NCBI RefSeq assembly: GCF_900188185.1
Contig: NZ_FZPA01000001.1
Coordinates: 744,001 to 808,000, forward strand
Direction of reading: 5' to 3'
DNA from: Sphingopyxis indica
Lineage (GTDB): Bacteria; Pseudomonadota; Alphaproteobacteria; Sphingomonadales; Sphingomonadaceae
DNA: 64,000 nucleotides
Both the position numbers and the translations under genes were made by a program. A model generated the notes under the pieces. That model did no database searches. It was given only the letters and a program-made list of their open reading frames with translations, and was not told where the DNA came from. Below, piece by piece: positions 1 through 8,993 of this stretch. Numbering within the stretch: position 1 is the stretch's first letter; every line of letters starts with the position of its first letter.

Positions 1-354
1 CTCGCGGTCGGGCCACAGGATCGACTGCCCCTCGCGCATCCCGATCAGCCCGGCGCCGACCGGGGTCAGGATCGACACGCGCCCCGCCGAAATGTCGGCG
101 TCGGCGGGATAGACGAGCTCAACGGTGCGCGACTGGCCATTGCCTTCGTCGACGAATTCGACCCTGCTGTGCATTGTCACGACATCGGCGGGCATTTTTG
201 CCGCCGGATGGATTTTGGCACGGTCGATTTCCTGCAGCAGCAGCTCGGCGGCGGGCGAGCGCTCGCGCCGCGCGAGTGCGAGGTCGGTCAGCGTGTCGGC
301 TTCGGTGTCGATCATGTGGATGGCCGGCCGCTTGGCCGGGGCGCGCTTGGTCAT
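1..354 (-). CDS. Rnk/GreA-family regulator, partial (3' end outside window)
   Basis: The minus-strand frame is open from an ATG at 354 to the window edge, so the C-terminus is missing. The 118 visible residues start [20 protein letters not shown]. An N-terminal helical part is followed by a GreA/GreB C-terminal-like (FKBP-fold) part, including [19 protein letters not shown] and [17 protein letters not shown]. This matches the regulator of nucleoside diphosphate kinase (Rnk) family, which binds RNA polymerase and resembles GreA without the long coiled coil. Fold assignment is firm. Whether it acts like E. coli Rnk is inference. An ndk gene is in the window but 42 kb away. Confidence 0.8.
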   Translation of the reverse strand, partial: MTKRAPAKRPAIHMIDTEADTLTDLALARRERSPAAELLLQEIDRAKIHPAAKMPADVVTMHSRVEFVDEGNGQSRTVELVYPADADISAGRVSILTPVGAGLIGMREGQSILWPDRE

Positions 355-569
355 CGCTGAATGCTTTCAAGTCGAGCGCAGGCGCCAAGCCTGTCGCTGC
401 ATGGTGATGGTCAGAAAAAGGAGTTCGCCCCGGGCTCGGGGCGCAATGCTCCGGACCCGGGGTCAGCTGCCGGCGAGCAGCTGGCCCGCGTGCGAGTGAA
501 GGCGCGAAGAGTGAAGACGACTCTGCATCGGCGCGATGATGTCTCGCCCGGGCGGACAAGTCAAACGCC

Positions 570-1262
570 CTAAAGCAACCCCAGCGACCGAAAACTGCGG
601 AAATCAGAGCCGCCGATAATGATATGATCGTGCAGCTGGATTCCCAGCCGCCCCGCGGCGTCGGCGATGTCGCGGGTGATCGCGATGTCCTGACGGCTCG
701 GTTCGGGGCTGCCGCTCGGATGATTGTGGACGATTATCATCGCCGCGGCGCCGAGTTCGAGCGCGCGCTTGACGATCTCGCGGACATAGATCGCCGACTG
801 GTCGATCGACCCTTCGCTCGCCAGTTCGTCGCGGATCAGCATGTTGCGTGAGTTGAGATAAAGGACGCGCACCCGCTCGACGTCGAGCGGCCCCATGTCG
901 GCGCGCAGCCAGTCGAGCAGCGAATCCCAGCTGGAAAGCAGCGGCTTGTCGCGAAATTCGCCCTTCAGCAGTCGCAGGCTCGTCAGCTGAACGATCTTCA
1001 GCGCGGCCACCGCGGTGTCGCCCATTCCGGGCACGCGGCGGAGCGATTCGGGGTCGGCGCTGACGAGCTGCGCCAGCGACCCGAACTCGCCGAGCAGCGT
1101 CTTGGCGAGCGGCTTGGTGTCGCGGCGCGGGATGGCGAGCGCGAGCAGATATTCGACCAGCTCATAATCGGCCATGCCCTCGGCATCGCCGCCGATCAGC
1201 CGCGCGCGCAGCCGCGAACGGTGGCCCGCATGATCGGGGACGGTGGCGGGCGTGTCGGCCAT
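570..1262 (-). CDS. radC: RadC family protein (JAB1/MPN metal-binding domain)
   Basis: The 230-residue product has an N-terminal helix-hairpin-helix-like part (VPGMGDTAVAALKIVQL) and a C-terminal MPN domain. The MPN domain carries the JAMM metal signature HNHPSGSPEPSRQD with a glutamate upstream in YVREIVKRALELG. RadC proteins are conserved and long linked to DNA repair, but their biochemical role is unsettled. The ATG at 1262 (MADTPATVPDH) was chosen because GAGG lies 4-5 bases upstream. An in-frame extension reaches 1598 but does not look protein-like. The gene is divergent from the YdbH gene. Confidence 0.9.
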   Translation of the reverse strand: MADTPATVPDHAGHRSRLRARLIGGDAEGMADYELVEYLLALAIPRRDTKPLAKTLLGEFGSLAQLVSADPESLRRVPGMGDTAVAALKIVQLTSLRLLKGEFRDKPLLSSWDSLLDWLRADMGPLDVERVRVLYLNSRNMLIRDELASEGSIDQSAIYVREIVKRALELGAAAMIIVHNHPSGSPEPSRQDIAITRDIADAAGRLGIQLHDHIIIGGSDFRSFRSLGLL

Positions 1263-1467
1263 GCCTCGCGAATAACCGCCTTGTCGGCCTTGCTCAACGG
1301 TCATAGACATCGGCAGACAGCGATGCGGACCAATTTCCTGCATCGAAAGGAGATTTCCGGTATTGTGGCGCCGGAGGGATTCGCGGTCGAAGGACGGTAT
1401 TTGCGCCTCATGACAGCATCGCAGACCCGCGAAACCTCGTCCCCGACCGCGCCGCGGACGATCGGCG

Positions 1468-4400
1468 ATGCGTGAAGATGCGGCCGCCGCGCCGCGTCCG
1501 AAACGCCTGTTCAAGAAGCGTTGGATGACCGCGGGCGCCGTTGCCGCGCTCGCGGCGGCGCTCTGGGTTGCGCGCGAACCGATCGTCGACAGCTTCATTC
1601 GCGATCAGTTCGACGGTCGCGGCATTCCTGCGCGCTACACGATCGACGAAATCGGCTTCAGCACCGAAAGACTGACCGATGTCGTGATCGGCGATCCGGC
1701 GAAGCCCGACCTCACGGCCAGGCTGGTCGAGGTGCAGATGGCCTATGGTCTCTCCGGCCCCTATGTCTCGACGATCCGCGCCGACGGGGTGCGGCTCTAT
1801 GGCCGCTTCGCCGACGGCCAATTGTCGCTCGGCGCACTCGATCGCTTTCGCGACCCGGCCGACACCACGCCCTTCGCCTTGCCCGACCTGGCGGTGGTGC
1901 TGCGCGATGCCCGCGCGCGGATCGACACGCCGTGGGGCGCGGTCGGCGCCTCGCTGAACGGGATGGGCAATCTGCGCAAGGATTTCACCGGCAAGCTCGC
2001 GCTGGTCGCCCCGGCGATTGCGGCGGGCGGCTGCGTCGCGCGCAACGTCAGCTTCTATGGCGACCTGCGCGTGCGCGACGTGCGGCCGCAGCTCGAAGGC
2101 CCGCTGCGCGGACGCACGCTGAACTGCACCGACGGGGGTGTCGCGGCCGTTTCGCCGCAGATCGCGCTCGACCTGTCGCTCGACGAAACGCTGCGCAGCT
2201 GGAAGGGTGAGGCCGACGCGGCGATCAGCCGGCTGACGGCGGGCGCGGTGCGCGCGGATCGCGTCGCGCTGCTCGCGCGCTTCGACGGCACCGCCGAGCG
2301 CACCTCGCTCGCCACGGAGGCGAAGATCGCGCAGCTGCGCGGCAATGATTTTTCGGCCGAAACCGTCGCACTCGATGCGAAGGCCACGGTCGGGCGCGCG
2401 GCGCCGATCGCGGGCGGCACGATCCGTTTCGCACAGGCAAAAGCGAGCCCCGGCCTGCGCCGCTCGCTGGCCGATGCGGGGAAGGGGCTCGCCGGAACCC
2501 CGGTCGGCCCGCTGGCGGCCAAGGCCGGCGCGGCACTGGCGGCGATGCTCGCCGATACCGGCGGCGGCGCAAGCTTCCTGCTGACCGGCGAAGGGCAGGC
2601 GCAGCGCATCGAGGTGAGCGCGGCGAACCTTGCAAGCGCGAGCGGCGCGCGGCTGTCGGGCGGCAGCGAAAGCCGCGTCGCCTATCTGTTCGGCGCCGAT
2701 CGTCCGGCGTGGCTGATCGACGGGCTGTGGCGGTTCGGCGGCGGCGGCCTGCCTTCGGGCGAGTTGACGCTCGACCGGAGCGCCGACGGCAATCTCGACG
2801 GCATCGCCCGCTTCGACAGCTATGCCGCGGCCGACGCGCGGCTGGGGCTCGATCCGGTGCGCTTTTCGAGCGGCAAGCGCGGCACGATCCGCTTTACGAC
2901 CCGCGCCGCACTTTCGGGGCCGCTGGGCGACGGGCGCATCGAGGGGCTGTCGCTGCCGCTTTCGGGCGCGATCGCGCCGAGCGGCGGCGTCGCGCTCGAT
3001 GGTGGCTGCACTCGGGTCGGGTTCGAAAGGCTCGGCGTTGCGGGCTTCCGCTTCGCCCGGACGGCCCTCGACCTGTGCAGCCATCCCGGCGACGCGCTTT
3101 TGAGCGCCGGCAGGGACGGGCTGCGCGGGCGGATTGCGATCCCCCGTATTGCGCTGCACGGCACGAACGGCACGTCGCCCTTCGCCTTCGAAACGGGGCG
3201 CGGCGAAATCGACCTTGCGACGATGCGCTGGGCGCTTGCCGATGCCGACGTCCGGCTCGGCGAAGGGGAGGGCGCGACGCATTTCGCCGCCGCGACGCTC
3301 TCGGGGCAATCGACGGCGCAGGGGCTGGCGGGCGAACTCGCGGGGGCCCGCGGCAAACTCGGCGCGGTGCCGCTGCAAATGTCGGAGATCGCGGGCGACT
3401 GGCGCTGGGTGGATGGCGCATTGACGCTCGACGGCGGGCTGATGCTCACCGACGCATCGCCCGACCCGCGCTTCGCGCCGCTCGTCAGCGACAATGCGGC
3501 GCTGCGTTTCGCCGATGGCGCGATCGAGGCGACCGCGGGGTTCGACGAACGCAGAAAAGGCCGGAAAATTCTCGACACCGTGATCCGGCACGATCTCGGC
3601 GCGGGCGTCGGCCACGCCGACCTGATCGTCGACGAACTGCGCTTCGACGACGGCTTCCAGCCCGACCAGCTCACCCCGCTCGCGCTCGGCGTCGTCGCCA
3701 ATGTGCAGGGATCGGTCGACGGCACGGGGCGCATCGACTGGACGCCCGAGGGCGTGACGAGCCGGGGACGTTTCACCACCACCGACACGAATCTCGCCGC
3801 CGCTTTCGGCCCCGTCACCGGCCTGTCGGGCACGCTCAACTTCGACGACCTGCTGGGCCTGCGTTCGGCGCCGGGGCAGACCGCGACGCTGGAGGAGGTG
3901 AATCCGGGCATTCCGGTCGTTGGCGGCACGATCGAATATCGGCTGCTCGGCGACAATCGCGTGCGGATCGAGGGCGGGCGCTGGCCGTTCGCCGGCGGCG
4001 AGCTGGTGCTCCATCCCGCGCTGCTCGATTTCAACGCGGCGCAGACGCGGCGGCTGTCCTTCGACATTGTGGGAGTCGATGCCGCGGTGTTTCTGCAGCA
4101 GTTCGGCTTCGAGAATATCAATGCGAGCGGCAAGTTCGACGGCACGCTGCCGGTCGAGTTCGGCGGGCTCGGCGCGCGGATCGTCGGCGGGCGCATCGAC
4201 GCGCGGCAGGGGGGCGGGACGCTCGCCTATGTCGGCGAGCTGTCGAACCATAATCTCGGCACGATGGCGAATTTCGCATTCGGGGCGCTGCGCTCGCTCA
4301 AATATGACGATCTGTCGATTCTGCTGAGCGGCGATCTCGACGGCGAGATGGTGACCGACATCCGCTTCGGCGGCGTGGGGCAGGGCGAGGGCGCGACGCA

Positions 4401-4623
4401 GAATTTCCTGACGCGGCAGGTTGCGAAGCTGCCCCTGGTCTTCAACGTGAAGATCCACGCCCCCTTCCGCCAGCTGATCACTTCGGCCAAGGGATTCTAC
4501 GATCCGACGGTCCTGATCGAACAGAATCTGCCGACCTTGCTGCGCGTGCAGGAACAGATCGACGCGGCGAAAGCGGGTGACGATGCCCCCGTTCAGCCCC
4601 CAGAAAGCGAGCCCATGCCATGA
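1468..4623 (+). CDS. ydbH: YdbH family AsmA-like envelope protein
   Basis: The 1051-residue protein has one N-terminal membrane anchor (about residues 18-37, TAGAVAALAAALWVA) followed by a very long beta-rich periplasmic region typical of the YdbH/TamB/YhdP group. In E. coli these proteins are thought to form hydrophobic grooves that move phospholipids from the inner to the outer membrane. The last part (about residues 700-1000) is the conserved YdbH domain. The next two genes are homologues of YnbE and YdbL, the partners of YdbH in E. coli, which strongly supports the call. The stop overlaps the start of the ynbE homologue by 4 bases. Confidence 0.88.
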   Translation: MREDAAAAPRPKRLFKKRWMTAGAVAALAAALWVAREPIVDSFIRDQFDGRGIPARYTIDEIGFSTERLTDVVIGDPAKPDLTARLVEVQMAYGLSGPYVSTIRADGVRLYGRFADGQLSLGALDRFRDPADTTPFALPDLAVVLRDARARIDTPWGAVGASLNGMGNLRKDFTGKLALVAPAIAAGGCVARNVSFYGDLRVRDVRPQLEGPLRGRTLNCTDGGVAAVSPQIALDLSLDETLRSWKGEADAAISRLTAGAVRADRVALLARFDGTAERTSLATEAKIAQLRGNDFSAETVALDAKATVGRAAPIAGGTIRFAQAKASPGLRRSLADAGKGLAGTPVGPLAAKAGAALAAMLADTGGGASFLLTGEGQAQRIEVSAANLASASGARLSGGSESRVAYLFGADRPAWLIDGLWRFGGGGLPSGELTLDRSADGNLDGIARFDSYAAADARLGLDPVRFSSGKRGTIRFTTRAALSGPLGDGRIEGLSLPLSGAIAPSGGVALDGGCTRVGFERLGVAGFRFARTALDLCSHPGDALLSAGRDGLRGRIAIPRIALHGTNGTSPFAFETGRGEIDLATMRWALADADVRLGEGEGATHFAAATLSGQSTAQGLAGELAGARGKLGAVPLQMSEIAGDWRWVDGALTLDGGLMLTDASPDPRFAPLVSDNAALRFADGAIEATAGFDERRKGRKILDTVIRHDLGAGVGHADLIVDELRFDDGFQPDQLTPLALGVVANVQGSVDGTGRIDWTPEGVTSRGRFTTTDTNLAAAFGPVTGLSGTLNFDDLLGLRSAPGQTATLEEVNPGIPVVGGTIEYRLLGDNRVRIEGGRWPFAGGELVLHPALLDFNAAQTRRLSFDIVGVDAAVFLQQFGFENINASGKFDGTLPVEFGGLGARIVGGRIDARQGGGTLAYVGELSNHNLGTMANFAFGALRSLKYDDLSILLSGDLDGEMVTDIRFGGVGQGEGATQNFLTRQVAKLPLVFNVKIHAPFRQLITSAKGFYDPTVLIEQNLPTLLRVQEQIDAAKAGDDAPVQPPESEPMP

Positions 4624-4832
4624 CGAGAACCGAAATTGAGAGGAGATGGACGGTCGGAGGCCGGAAACTGGCGATATTGGGAGCGGCGGCAAGTCTTGCC
4701 GCCTGCGTTCAGGTCGATACGCCCGACAAGCCGATCGAAATCAACCTCAACATCAACATCAAGCAGGAAATCGTGTACAAGCTCGATGGCGATGCGAAGA
4801 AATTGATCGAGCAGAATGGCGACATTTTCTGA
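4620..4832 (+). CDS. ynbE: YnbE family lipoprotein
   Basis: A 70-residue lipoprotein. A basic N-terminus is followed by a short hydrophobic stretch and the lipobox LAAC at about residues 26-29. After it come the family-typical PDKPIEINLNINIKQEIVYK and a C-terminal LIEQNGDIF. YnbE is an outer-membrane lipoprotein that extends the YdbH bridge by beta-strand stacking in E. coli. Its start overlaps the ydbH stop by 4 bases (ATGA), so translation is probably coupled. The length matches the family. Confidence 0.88.
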   Translation: MTRTEIERRWTVGGRKLAILGAAASLAACVQVDTPDKPIEINLNINIKQEIVYKLDGDAKKLIEQNGDIF

Positions 4833-4853
4833 TCGAAACCGATTATGGGGTGA

Positions 4854-5261
4854 ATGATGACGAAGCTATGGAAACAGTGGAAGGCGAGCGGACTGGCGAT
4901 GGCGGCGATTGCCGTGACCGCCGCGGTCGCCGTGGCGGTGCCGTCGGCGATGGCGCAGCGCGATCCCGCCTATGAAAAGGCGCGCGCGGCGGGCCAGATC
5001 GGCGAGCAGCCCGACGGCTATCTGGGTATCGTGGGGTCGGCGACCAAGGAAGTCCGCGACCTCGTCACCGACATCAATATCAAGCGCAAGGCGGCTTATA
5101 CGAGCAATGCACCGCAGGGCAGCACGGTCGAGCAGTTCGCCTTTGCCACCGGATGCAATCTGATCGCCAAGACCAGGCCGGGCGAGAAATACAAGGCGCC
5201 CGACGGTCGCTGGCTGACCCGCGACAGCGGTCCGCCGGTGCGCGACACGCGTTGCCCCTGA
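4854..5261 (+). CDS. ydbL: YdbL family (DUF1318) periplasmic protein
   Basis: The 135-residue protein has a signal peptide (residues 1-35, ending PSAMAQ) and the DUF1318 core. Visible core segments are AYEKARAAGQIGEQPDGYLG and VTDINIKRKAAY, followed by a tail with two cysteines. In E. coli, YdbL modulates assembly of the YnbE multimer that works with YdbH. The gene lies 21 bases after the ynbE homologue and closes the three-gene unit. Two adjacent ATG codons (4854 and 4857) are both possible starts. A terminator hairpin follows at 5300. Confidence 0.87.
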   Translation: MMTKLWKQWKASGLAMAAIAVTAAVAVAVPSAMAQRDPAYEKARAAGQIGEQPDGYLGIVGSATKEVRDLVTDINIKRKAAYTSNAPQGSTVEQFAFATGCNLIAKTRPGEKYKAPDGRWLTRDSGPPVRDTRCP

Positions 5262-5280
5262 CATTTTCCGATTTTTCAAG

Positions 5281-5333
5281 GGTGCCCGCGGGCACCACAT
5301 GCCGCCGCGCCCCTAAACGCGGCGGCATTTTTA
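5281..5333 (+). terminator. Rho-independent terminator after ydbL
   Basis: A perfect 10-bp stem, TGCCGCCGCG (5300-5309) with CGCGGCGGCA (5318-5327), has an 8-base loop and is followed by TTTTTA. A second perfect palindrome, GGTGCCCGCGGGCACC, lies just before it at 5281-5296. The position downstream of the ydbH-ynbE-ydbL unit fits transcription end. Confidence 0.85.
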
Positions 5334-5349
5334 TGTGGCCCGCCAAGCA

Positions 5350-5378
5350 TTGACTTAATCGGGCGGCATTTCTAAACG
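5350..5378 (+). promoter_or_regulatory. Candidate housekeeping promoter of the atp operon
   Basis: TTGACT (5350-5355) is followed by a 17-base spacer and TAAACG (5373-5378), about 90 bases upstream of atpI and just after the preceding terminator. The -35 box is close to consensus and the -10 is weak. Assigned by pattern only. Confidence 0.5.
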
Positions 5379-5469
5379 GACCGCGCCTCAGGGGTTCCCC
5401 GATTTTTCGGGCCGTTTTTTGCAGGCGGAATCGGGGCTTTCCGGTTCCGTTTCAGGAGGATGGCGGGAA

Positions 5470-5802
5470 ATGACGGGGAATGGCAGCGATCCGGAACCAG
5501 CTTCACAGGATTCGCGCCTGGTCTCGCTCCAAGAGCGATTGGACCGGGCCGAAGCCGCAGAAGCGAAAAGGGCCGGAAGCGGCGCGCCCGAATCCGACGC
5601 CAATTATCGGCTCGGCAATCGGGTTTTGGCCGAATTGCTGGGCGGGATGCTGGGCGGAGCGTTGATCGGCTGGCTGATCGACCGGTTCGCGGGCACCTCG
5701 CCATGGGGTCTGTTGGGGATGCTGGCCCTCGGGGTCGTCGTCGCCTTCAGGAATATATTTCGCATCGCCAACGACGCTTCGCGTCGCGGCGGGTCGAAAT
5801 AG
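5470..5802 (+). CDS. atpI: ATP synthase protein I (AtpI)
   Basis: The 110-residue protein has a charged N-terminus and two membrane segments. These are LLGGMLGGALIGWLIDRF at about residues 51-68 and a following LLGMLALGVVVAF. AtpI helps assemble the c-ring of the F-type ATP synthase and may assist Mg2+ uptake. The start at 5470 was chosen for the AGGAGGA sequence at 5454-5460. It opens the F0 operon. Confidence 0.88.
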   Translation: MTGNGSDPEPASQDSRLVSLQERLDRAEAAEAKRAGSGAPESDANYRLGNRVLAELLGGMLGGALIGWLIDRFAGTSPWGLLGMLALGVVVAFRNIFRIANDASRRGGSK

Positions 5803-5850
5803 GTTTGAATTCAGCCCGGCGGCGTCAGTCGACCGGGATTTAAGTGTGGA

Positions 5851-6642
5851 GTGACGCGCGTGTCCGCAGAGGCCGGTAAATTCGACCCCATGCACCAGTT
5901 CACCGTCGAGCCGGTCGCGAAGCTGTTCGCGGTGGGCGGGCGCGAAGTGTGGCTGACGACGAGCGCGCTGTGGATGGCCGCCGCGGCGATCCTCCTCTGG
6001 CTGTTCATGCTCGGCGGCATGAAGCGCCAGCTCGTCCCCGGTCGCTGGCAGGCCGCGGTCGAGGGCTTCACGGGTTTCATCTCGTCGATGATGTCGACGA
6101 ATATCGGTCCCGAAGGGCGCCGCTACACCCCTTACGTCTTTTCGCTCTTCATGTTCATATTGTTCTGTAACCTGTTGGGATTGATGCCCTTTGCCATCGG
6201 CGGCATGCACCCCCTGACGGTGACGAGCCACTTCACCATCACCGGCGTGCTCGCGATCCTGTCCTTTGCGATCGTGCTGATCGTCGGCTTCTGGCGCCAC
6301 GGGCTCCATTTTTTCTCGCTCTTCGTTCCGCACGGCACGCCGTGGCCGATGATCCCGTTCATCGCGCCGATCGAGTTCGTGTCGTTCATGGTGCGCCCGT
6401 TCAGCCTCGGCCTGCGACTGTTCGTCGCGATGACCGCCGGCCATGTGCTGCTCGAAGTGTTCGCCAACTTCATCATCCAGAGTTCGGGCGCCGGCGCCGC
6501 GATCGGCCTGCCGGTCAGCATCGCCAGCCTGGCGCTGATGATCGGGATCAGCGCGCTCGAACTGCTCGTCGCCGGCATCCAGGCCTATGTTTTCGCTCTG
6601 TTGACCTCGCTCTATATCAACGACGCGGTCAACCTCCACTAA
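5851..6642 (+). CDS. atpB: F0F1 ATP synthase subunit a
   Basis: The 263-residue integral membrane protein opens with [11 protein letters not shown], typical of alphaproteobacterial subunit a. It contains the essential arginine in the helix [14 protein letters not shown], followed by the last helices ([17 protein letters not shown]). Subunit a forms the two proton half-channels beside the c-ring. There is no ATG near the expected N-terminus. The first start is GTG at 5851, and a second in-frame GTG lies at 5860. Other F0 genes flank it. Confidence 0.95.
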   Translation: MTRVSAEAGKFDPMHQFTVEPVAKLFAVGGREVWLTTSALWMAAAAILLWLFMLGGMKRQLVPGRWQAAVEGFTGFISSMMSTNIGPEGRRYTPYVFSLFMFILFCNLLGLMPFAIGGMHPLTVTSHFTITGVLAILSFAIVLIVGFWRHGLHFFSLFVPHGTPWPMIPFIAPIEFVSFMVRPFSLGLRLFVAMTAGHVLLEVFANFIIQSSGAGAAIGLPVSIASLALMIGISALELLVAGIQAYVFALLTSLYINDAVNLH

Positions 6643-6683
6643 TCCCGTTTAAAACCAAACGATTACCTCAAGGAGTTAAGTTC

Positions 6684-6914
6684 ATGGACGCACAAGCAGC
6701 GACGCTCATCGGTGCCGGTCTGGCCGCTATCGGCGCCGGTATGGCCGCGATCGGCGTGGGCAATGTTTTCGGCAGCTTCCTGGAAAGCGCGCTGCGCAAC
6801 CCGGCGGCCGCCGACGGTCAGCAGGGCCGCCTGTTCATCGGCTTCGCCGCGGCGGAGCTTCTGGGTCTGCTGTCGTTCCTGATCGCGATCCTGCTCTATC
6901 TGAAGGCGGCCTGA
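6684..6914 (+). CDS. atpE: F0F1 ATP synthase subunit c
   Basis: The 76-residue hairpin of two transmembrane helices is joined by the polar loop [12 protein letters not shown]. The proton-carrying carboxylate is the glutamate in [13 protein letters not shown]. The glycine/alanine-rich first helix ([17 protein letters not shown]) gives the close packing of the c-ring. A strong AAGGAG lies 9 bases before the ATG. Glutamate with no added sodium-ligand pattern suggests proton rather than sodium coupling. Confidence 0.95.
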   Translation: MDAQAATLIGAGLAAIGAGMAAIGVGNVFGSFLESALRNPAAADGQQGRLFIGFAAAELLGLLSFLIAILLYLKAA

Positions 6915-7012
6915 GGCCGGCGCCGCGCCGTCGGGGCCTGACCCGGTCCGGCGGCGCGGCGGCCTTCGATGCGCGTGAGCGCATCGCGCAGTCGTCAATC
7001 GGAAGAAGAACC

Positions 7013-7510
7013 ATGCCACAGATCAACCAGCTCGCGGAAAACTGGTATTTCGCCTCGCAACTTTTCTGGCTCGCGCTGATTTTCGGCGCGGTGTTCGTGG
7101 TGATCGGTCTCGGCATGTATCCCAAGATCGAAGCGACGGTGGACGCGCGCGATCGCAAGGTCGCCGACGACCTTGCCGCGGCCAAGGCGGCGCACGCGGC
7201 GGCCGACACGATCGAAGACCAGTATCGCCAGCAGAGCGACGCCGCGCGCGCCGCAGCGCAGGCGGCGGTCCAGTCGGCGAAGGACAAGGCGGCGCGCGAC
7301 GCCGAAAAGCGTCTCGCCAAGGTCGATGCCGAACTTGCCGGCAAGATGGCGGCGGCCGAAGCCGACGTCGCGGCAGCGCGCAGCTCGGCGATGGCCGAAA
7401 TCGAGTCCGTGGCGGCCGAAGCCGCGGGCGACCTGGTCGCGAAGCTGTCGGGCGTGAAAGTCGCCGCAGCCGACGCGAAGCAGGCTGTAAAGGCGGTGCT
7501 CCATGGTTGA
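7013..7510 (+). CDS. atpF': F0F1 ATP synthase subunit b' (b-type stator subunit)
   Basis: The 165-residue protein has one N-terminal membrane helix (about residues 16-38) and then a long alanine/lysine/glutamate-rich coiled coil. It precedes a second b-type gene. This b'-b pair is the heterodimeric peripheral stalk found in alphaproteobacteria and photosynthetic bacteria. The order c, b', b makes this one b'. Its stop overlaps the next start by 8 bases. Confidence 0.9.
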   Translation: MPQINQLAENWYFASQLFWLALIFGAVFVVIGLGMYPKIEATVDARDRKVADDLAAAKAAHAAADTIEDQYRQQSDAARAAAQAAVQSAKDKAARDAEKRLAKVDAELAGKMAAAEADVAAARSSAMAEIESVAAEAAGDLVAKLSGVKVAAADAKQAVKAVLHG

Positions 7511-8039
7511 CCTGATTCTTTCAGAAGCCGCCGGTGCGGCGGAGCATGGCGGCGGGTCGTTCCTGTCGTCGCAGAGCTGGTGGGTCGCGCTCGCGATGCT
7601 CATCTTTTTCGGCATTCTGCTGTGGAAGAAGGCGCCGGGCTCGATCGGCGCGATGCTCGACAAGCGCATCGCCGACATTTCGAAGCAGCTGAACGAAGCC
7701 GAGCAGCTGCGCCTCGACGCCGAAGCGCTCAAGGCCGAGTATCAGGCAAAGCTCGCCGACGCGACGCGCGAGGCCGAGGAAATGCGCACCCGCGCCGAAG
7801 CCGAAGCCGAAGCGCTCGTCGCCAAGGCGAAGGCCGACGCGACCGCGCTGATCGCGCGCCGCAAGCAGATGGCCGAAGACCGCATCGCCGCGGCCGAAGC
7901 CAATGCGCTCGCCGAAGTGCGTACGGCGGCCGCGAAGGCGGCAACCGAAGCCGCGGCGACGCTGATCGCCGCCAAGCATGACGCGGCCGCCGACAAGGCG
8001 CTGGTCGATCAGGCGATCGCCTCGGTCGCCAAGGGCTGA
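7503..8039 (+). CDS. atpF: F0F1 ATP synthase subunit b
   Basis: The 178-residue stator subunit has a membrane helix at about residues 25-42 (WWVALAMLIFFGILLWKK) followed by an uninterrupted charged coiled coil. It pairs with b' to hold F1 against rotation. It is the last gene of the operon. The F1 genes (atpHAGDC) are not next to it, as is normal for alphaproteobacteria whose ATP synthase genes lie in two clusters. Confidence 0.93.
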   Translation: MVDLILSEAAGAAEHGGGSFLSSQSWWVALAMLIFFGILLWKKAPGSIGAMLDKRIADISKQLNEAEQLRLDAEALKAEYQAKLADATREAEEMRTRAEAEAEALVAKAKADATALIARRKQMAEDRIAAAEANALAEVRTAAAKAATEAAATLIAAKHDAAADKALVDQAIASVAKG

Positions 8040-8060
8040 GCCTTTCCACATCGCCGAACC

Positions 8061-8095
8061 AAAACGCCCGCGGATTTCCGCGGGCGTTTTGTTTT
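8061..8095 (+). terminator. Rho-independent terminator of the atp operon
   Basis: A perfect 13-bp stem (8061-8073 with 8078-8090) has a 4-base ATTT loop, ends in TTTT and is followed by GTTTT. It lies 22 bases after the atpF stop. Because the stem begins AAAA it could also act on the other strand. Confidence 0.92.
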
Positions 8096-8127
8096 GGATA
8101 TGATTGCCTGCGATCGGACAAAATCCG

Positions 8128-8283
8128 TGTGCTCCCGCCCTTCGGCTGCCTTGCAGGCGCTCAGGGTAAACTTCAGCCAAAGGCTGAAGGCGGGAGCCCA
8201 TCTCCGGCCGGCGCCATCTTGAACCGACCGAAGATGGGTCCCCGCGTTGGCGCTGCGCGCCGCCTTCGGCTCCGCGGGGACAC
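8128..8283. repeat. Palindromic intergenic repeat, family A, expanded copy
   Basis: Two hairpins lie back to back. The first begins TGTGCTCCCGC and closes GCGGGAGCCCATCTCC. The second begins GATGGGTCCCCGC and closes GCGGGGACAC. The same unit occurs at 12229-12312, but here both hairpin tips carry extra sequence of about 50 and about 30 bases. It lies between the atp terminator and the 3' end of the GST gene. Confidence 0.75.
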
Positions 8284-8336
8284 ACAAACTTCCCTATGTG
8301 CATCATTCAAAAAGCTGAGCAGCCCTTCGGGCGGAC

Positions 8337-8993
8337 CTATCCCTCCGACCGCCCGCCCGCGACCTCGGCGGCCCACGCCTTGGTCGCGGGGCAATTGTCC
8401 ATCGCGCGCGCATAGGCTTCGCGCGCAGCCGTGCGCGCGACATAGGCGCACTCGACCGGACCGAGCGTGAAACAGCCGGTGCGCGCGGCCAATTCCAGCG
8501 CATAGGTCACCGAAATGTCGGCCGCGGTAAAGCGCTCGCCCGCCATATAGGGCGTCTGGTCCAGCTGCCGGCGCACGAGACCGAGCCGGCTTTCGAACGT
8601 TCCGAGCGCCCAGCCCGTCGTCCAGTTCCGCTTTTCGCCCTCGGGCGCAAGGATCTCGGTCGCGACGATCGCGTTGATCGGCCCGGCGAGCCCCGCTTCG
8701 CCCATATGCAGAAATTGCTGATAGGTCGCAAAGGCCGGATCGTCCGGCGTCGGCGCCAGATCGCTCGGCCCGCGCGTCGCCAGCAGATATTCGAGGATCG
8801 CGATCGATTCGACCATGATTATGTCGCCATCGACGATCGCGGGGATGAAACCCGCCGGATTGACCGCCAGAAATTCGCGATCCTGCTCGACCCCCGCGAG
8901 CAGATCGACCGCGCGCACGCGATAGGCCAGCCCCATTTCCTCGAGCAGCCACACGACCCGGAAACCGCGTCCTTCGCCATAGACGGTAATCAT
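8337..8993 (-). CDS. Glutathione S-transferase family protein
   Basis: The 218-residue product has a thioredoxin-like N-terminal half (MITVYGEGRGFRVVWLLEEM, then NPAGFIPAIVDGD and VESIAILEYL) and an all-helical C-terminal half (about residues 85-210) with FTAADISVTYAL. These are the normal GST landmarks: the cis-proline P-A-I and the E-S dipeptide that binds the gamma-glutamyl group. The substrate is unknown. ATG 8993 is preferred over GTG 9002 because AGAGGAG sits 8 bases upstream of it. The gene is divergent from uvrC. Confidence 0.85.
   Translation of the reverse strand: MITVYGEGRGFRVVWLLEEMGLAYRVRAVDLLAGVEQDREFLAVNPAGFIPAIVDGDIIMVESIAILEYLLATRGPSDLAPTPDDPAFATYQQFLHMGEAGLAGPINAIVATEILAPEGEKRNWTTGWALGTFESRLGLVRRQLDQTPYMAGERFTAADISVTYALELAARTGCFTLGPVECAYVARTAAREAYARAMDNCPATKAWAAEVAGGRSEG

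Noticed and set aside
1408-4692. A very long open frame on the minus strand opposite the YdbH gene
   Set aside because: It is a GC-rich antisense shadow with arginine/glutamate-heavy low-complexity translation and no motifs, while the plus strand has a clear family match and operon partners.
8128-8283. A structured RNA or riboswitch
   Set aside because: The hairpins recur as a genomic repeat at 12229-12312 and are not in a consistent leader position.
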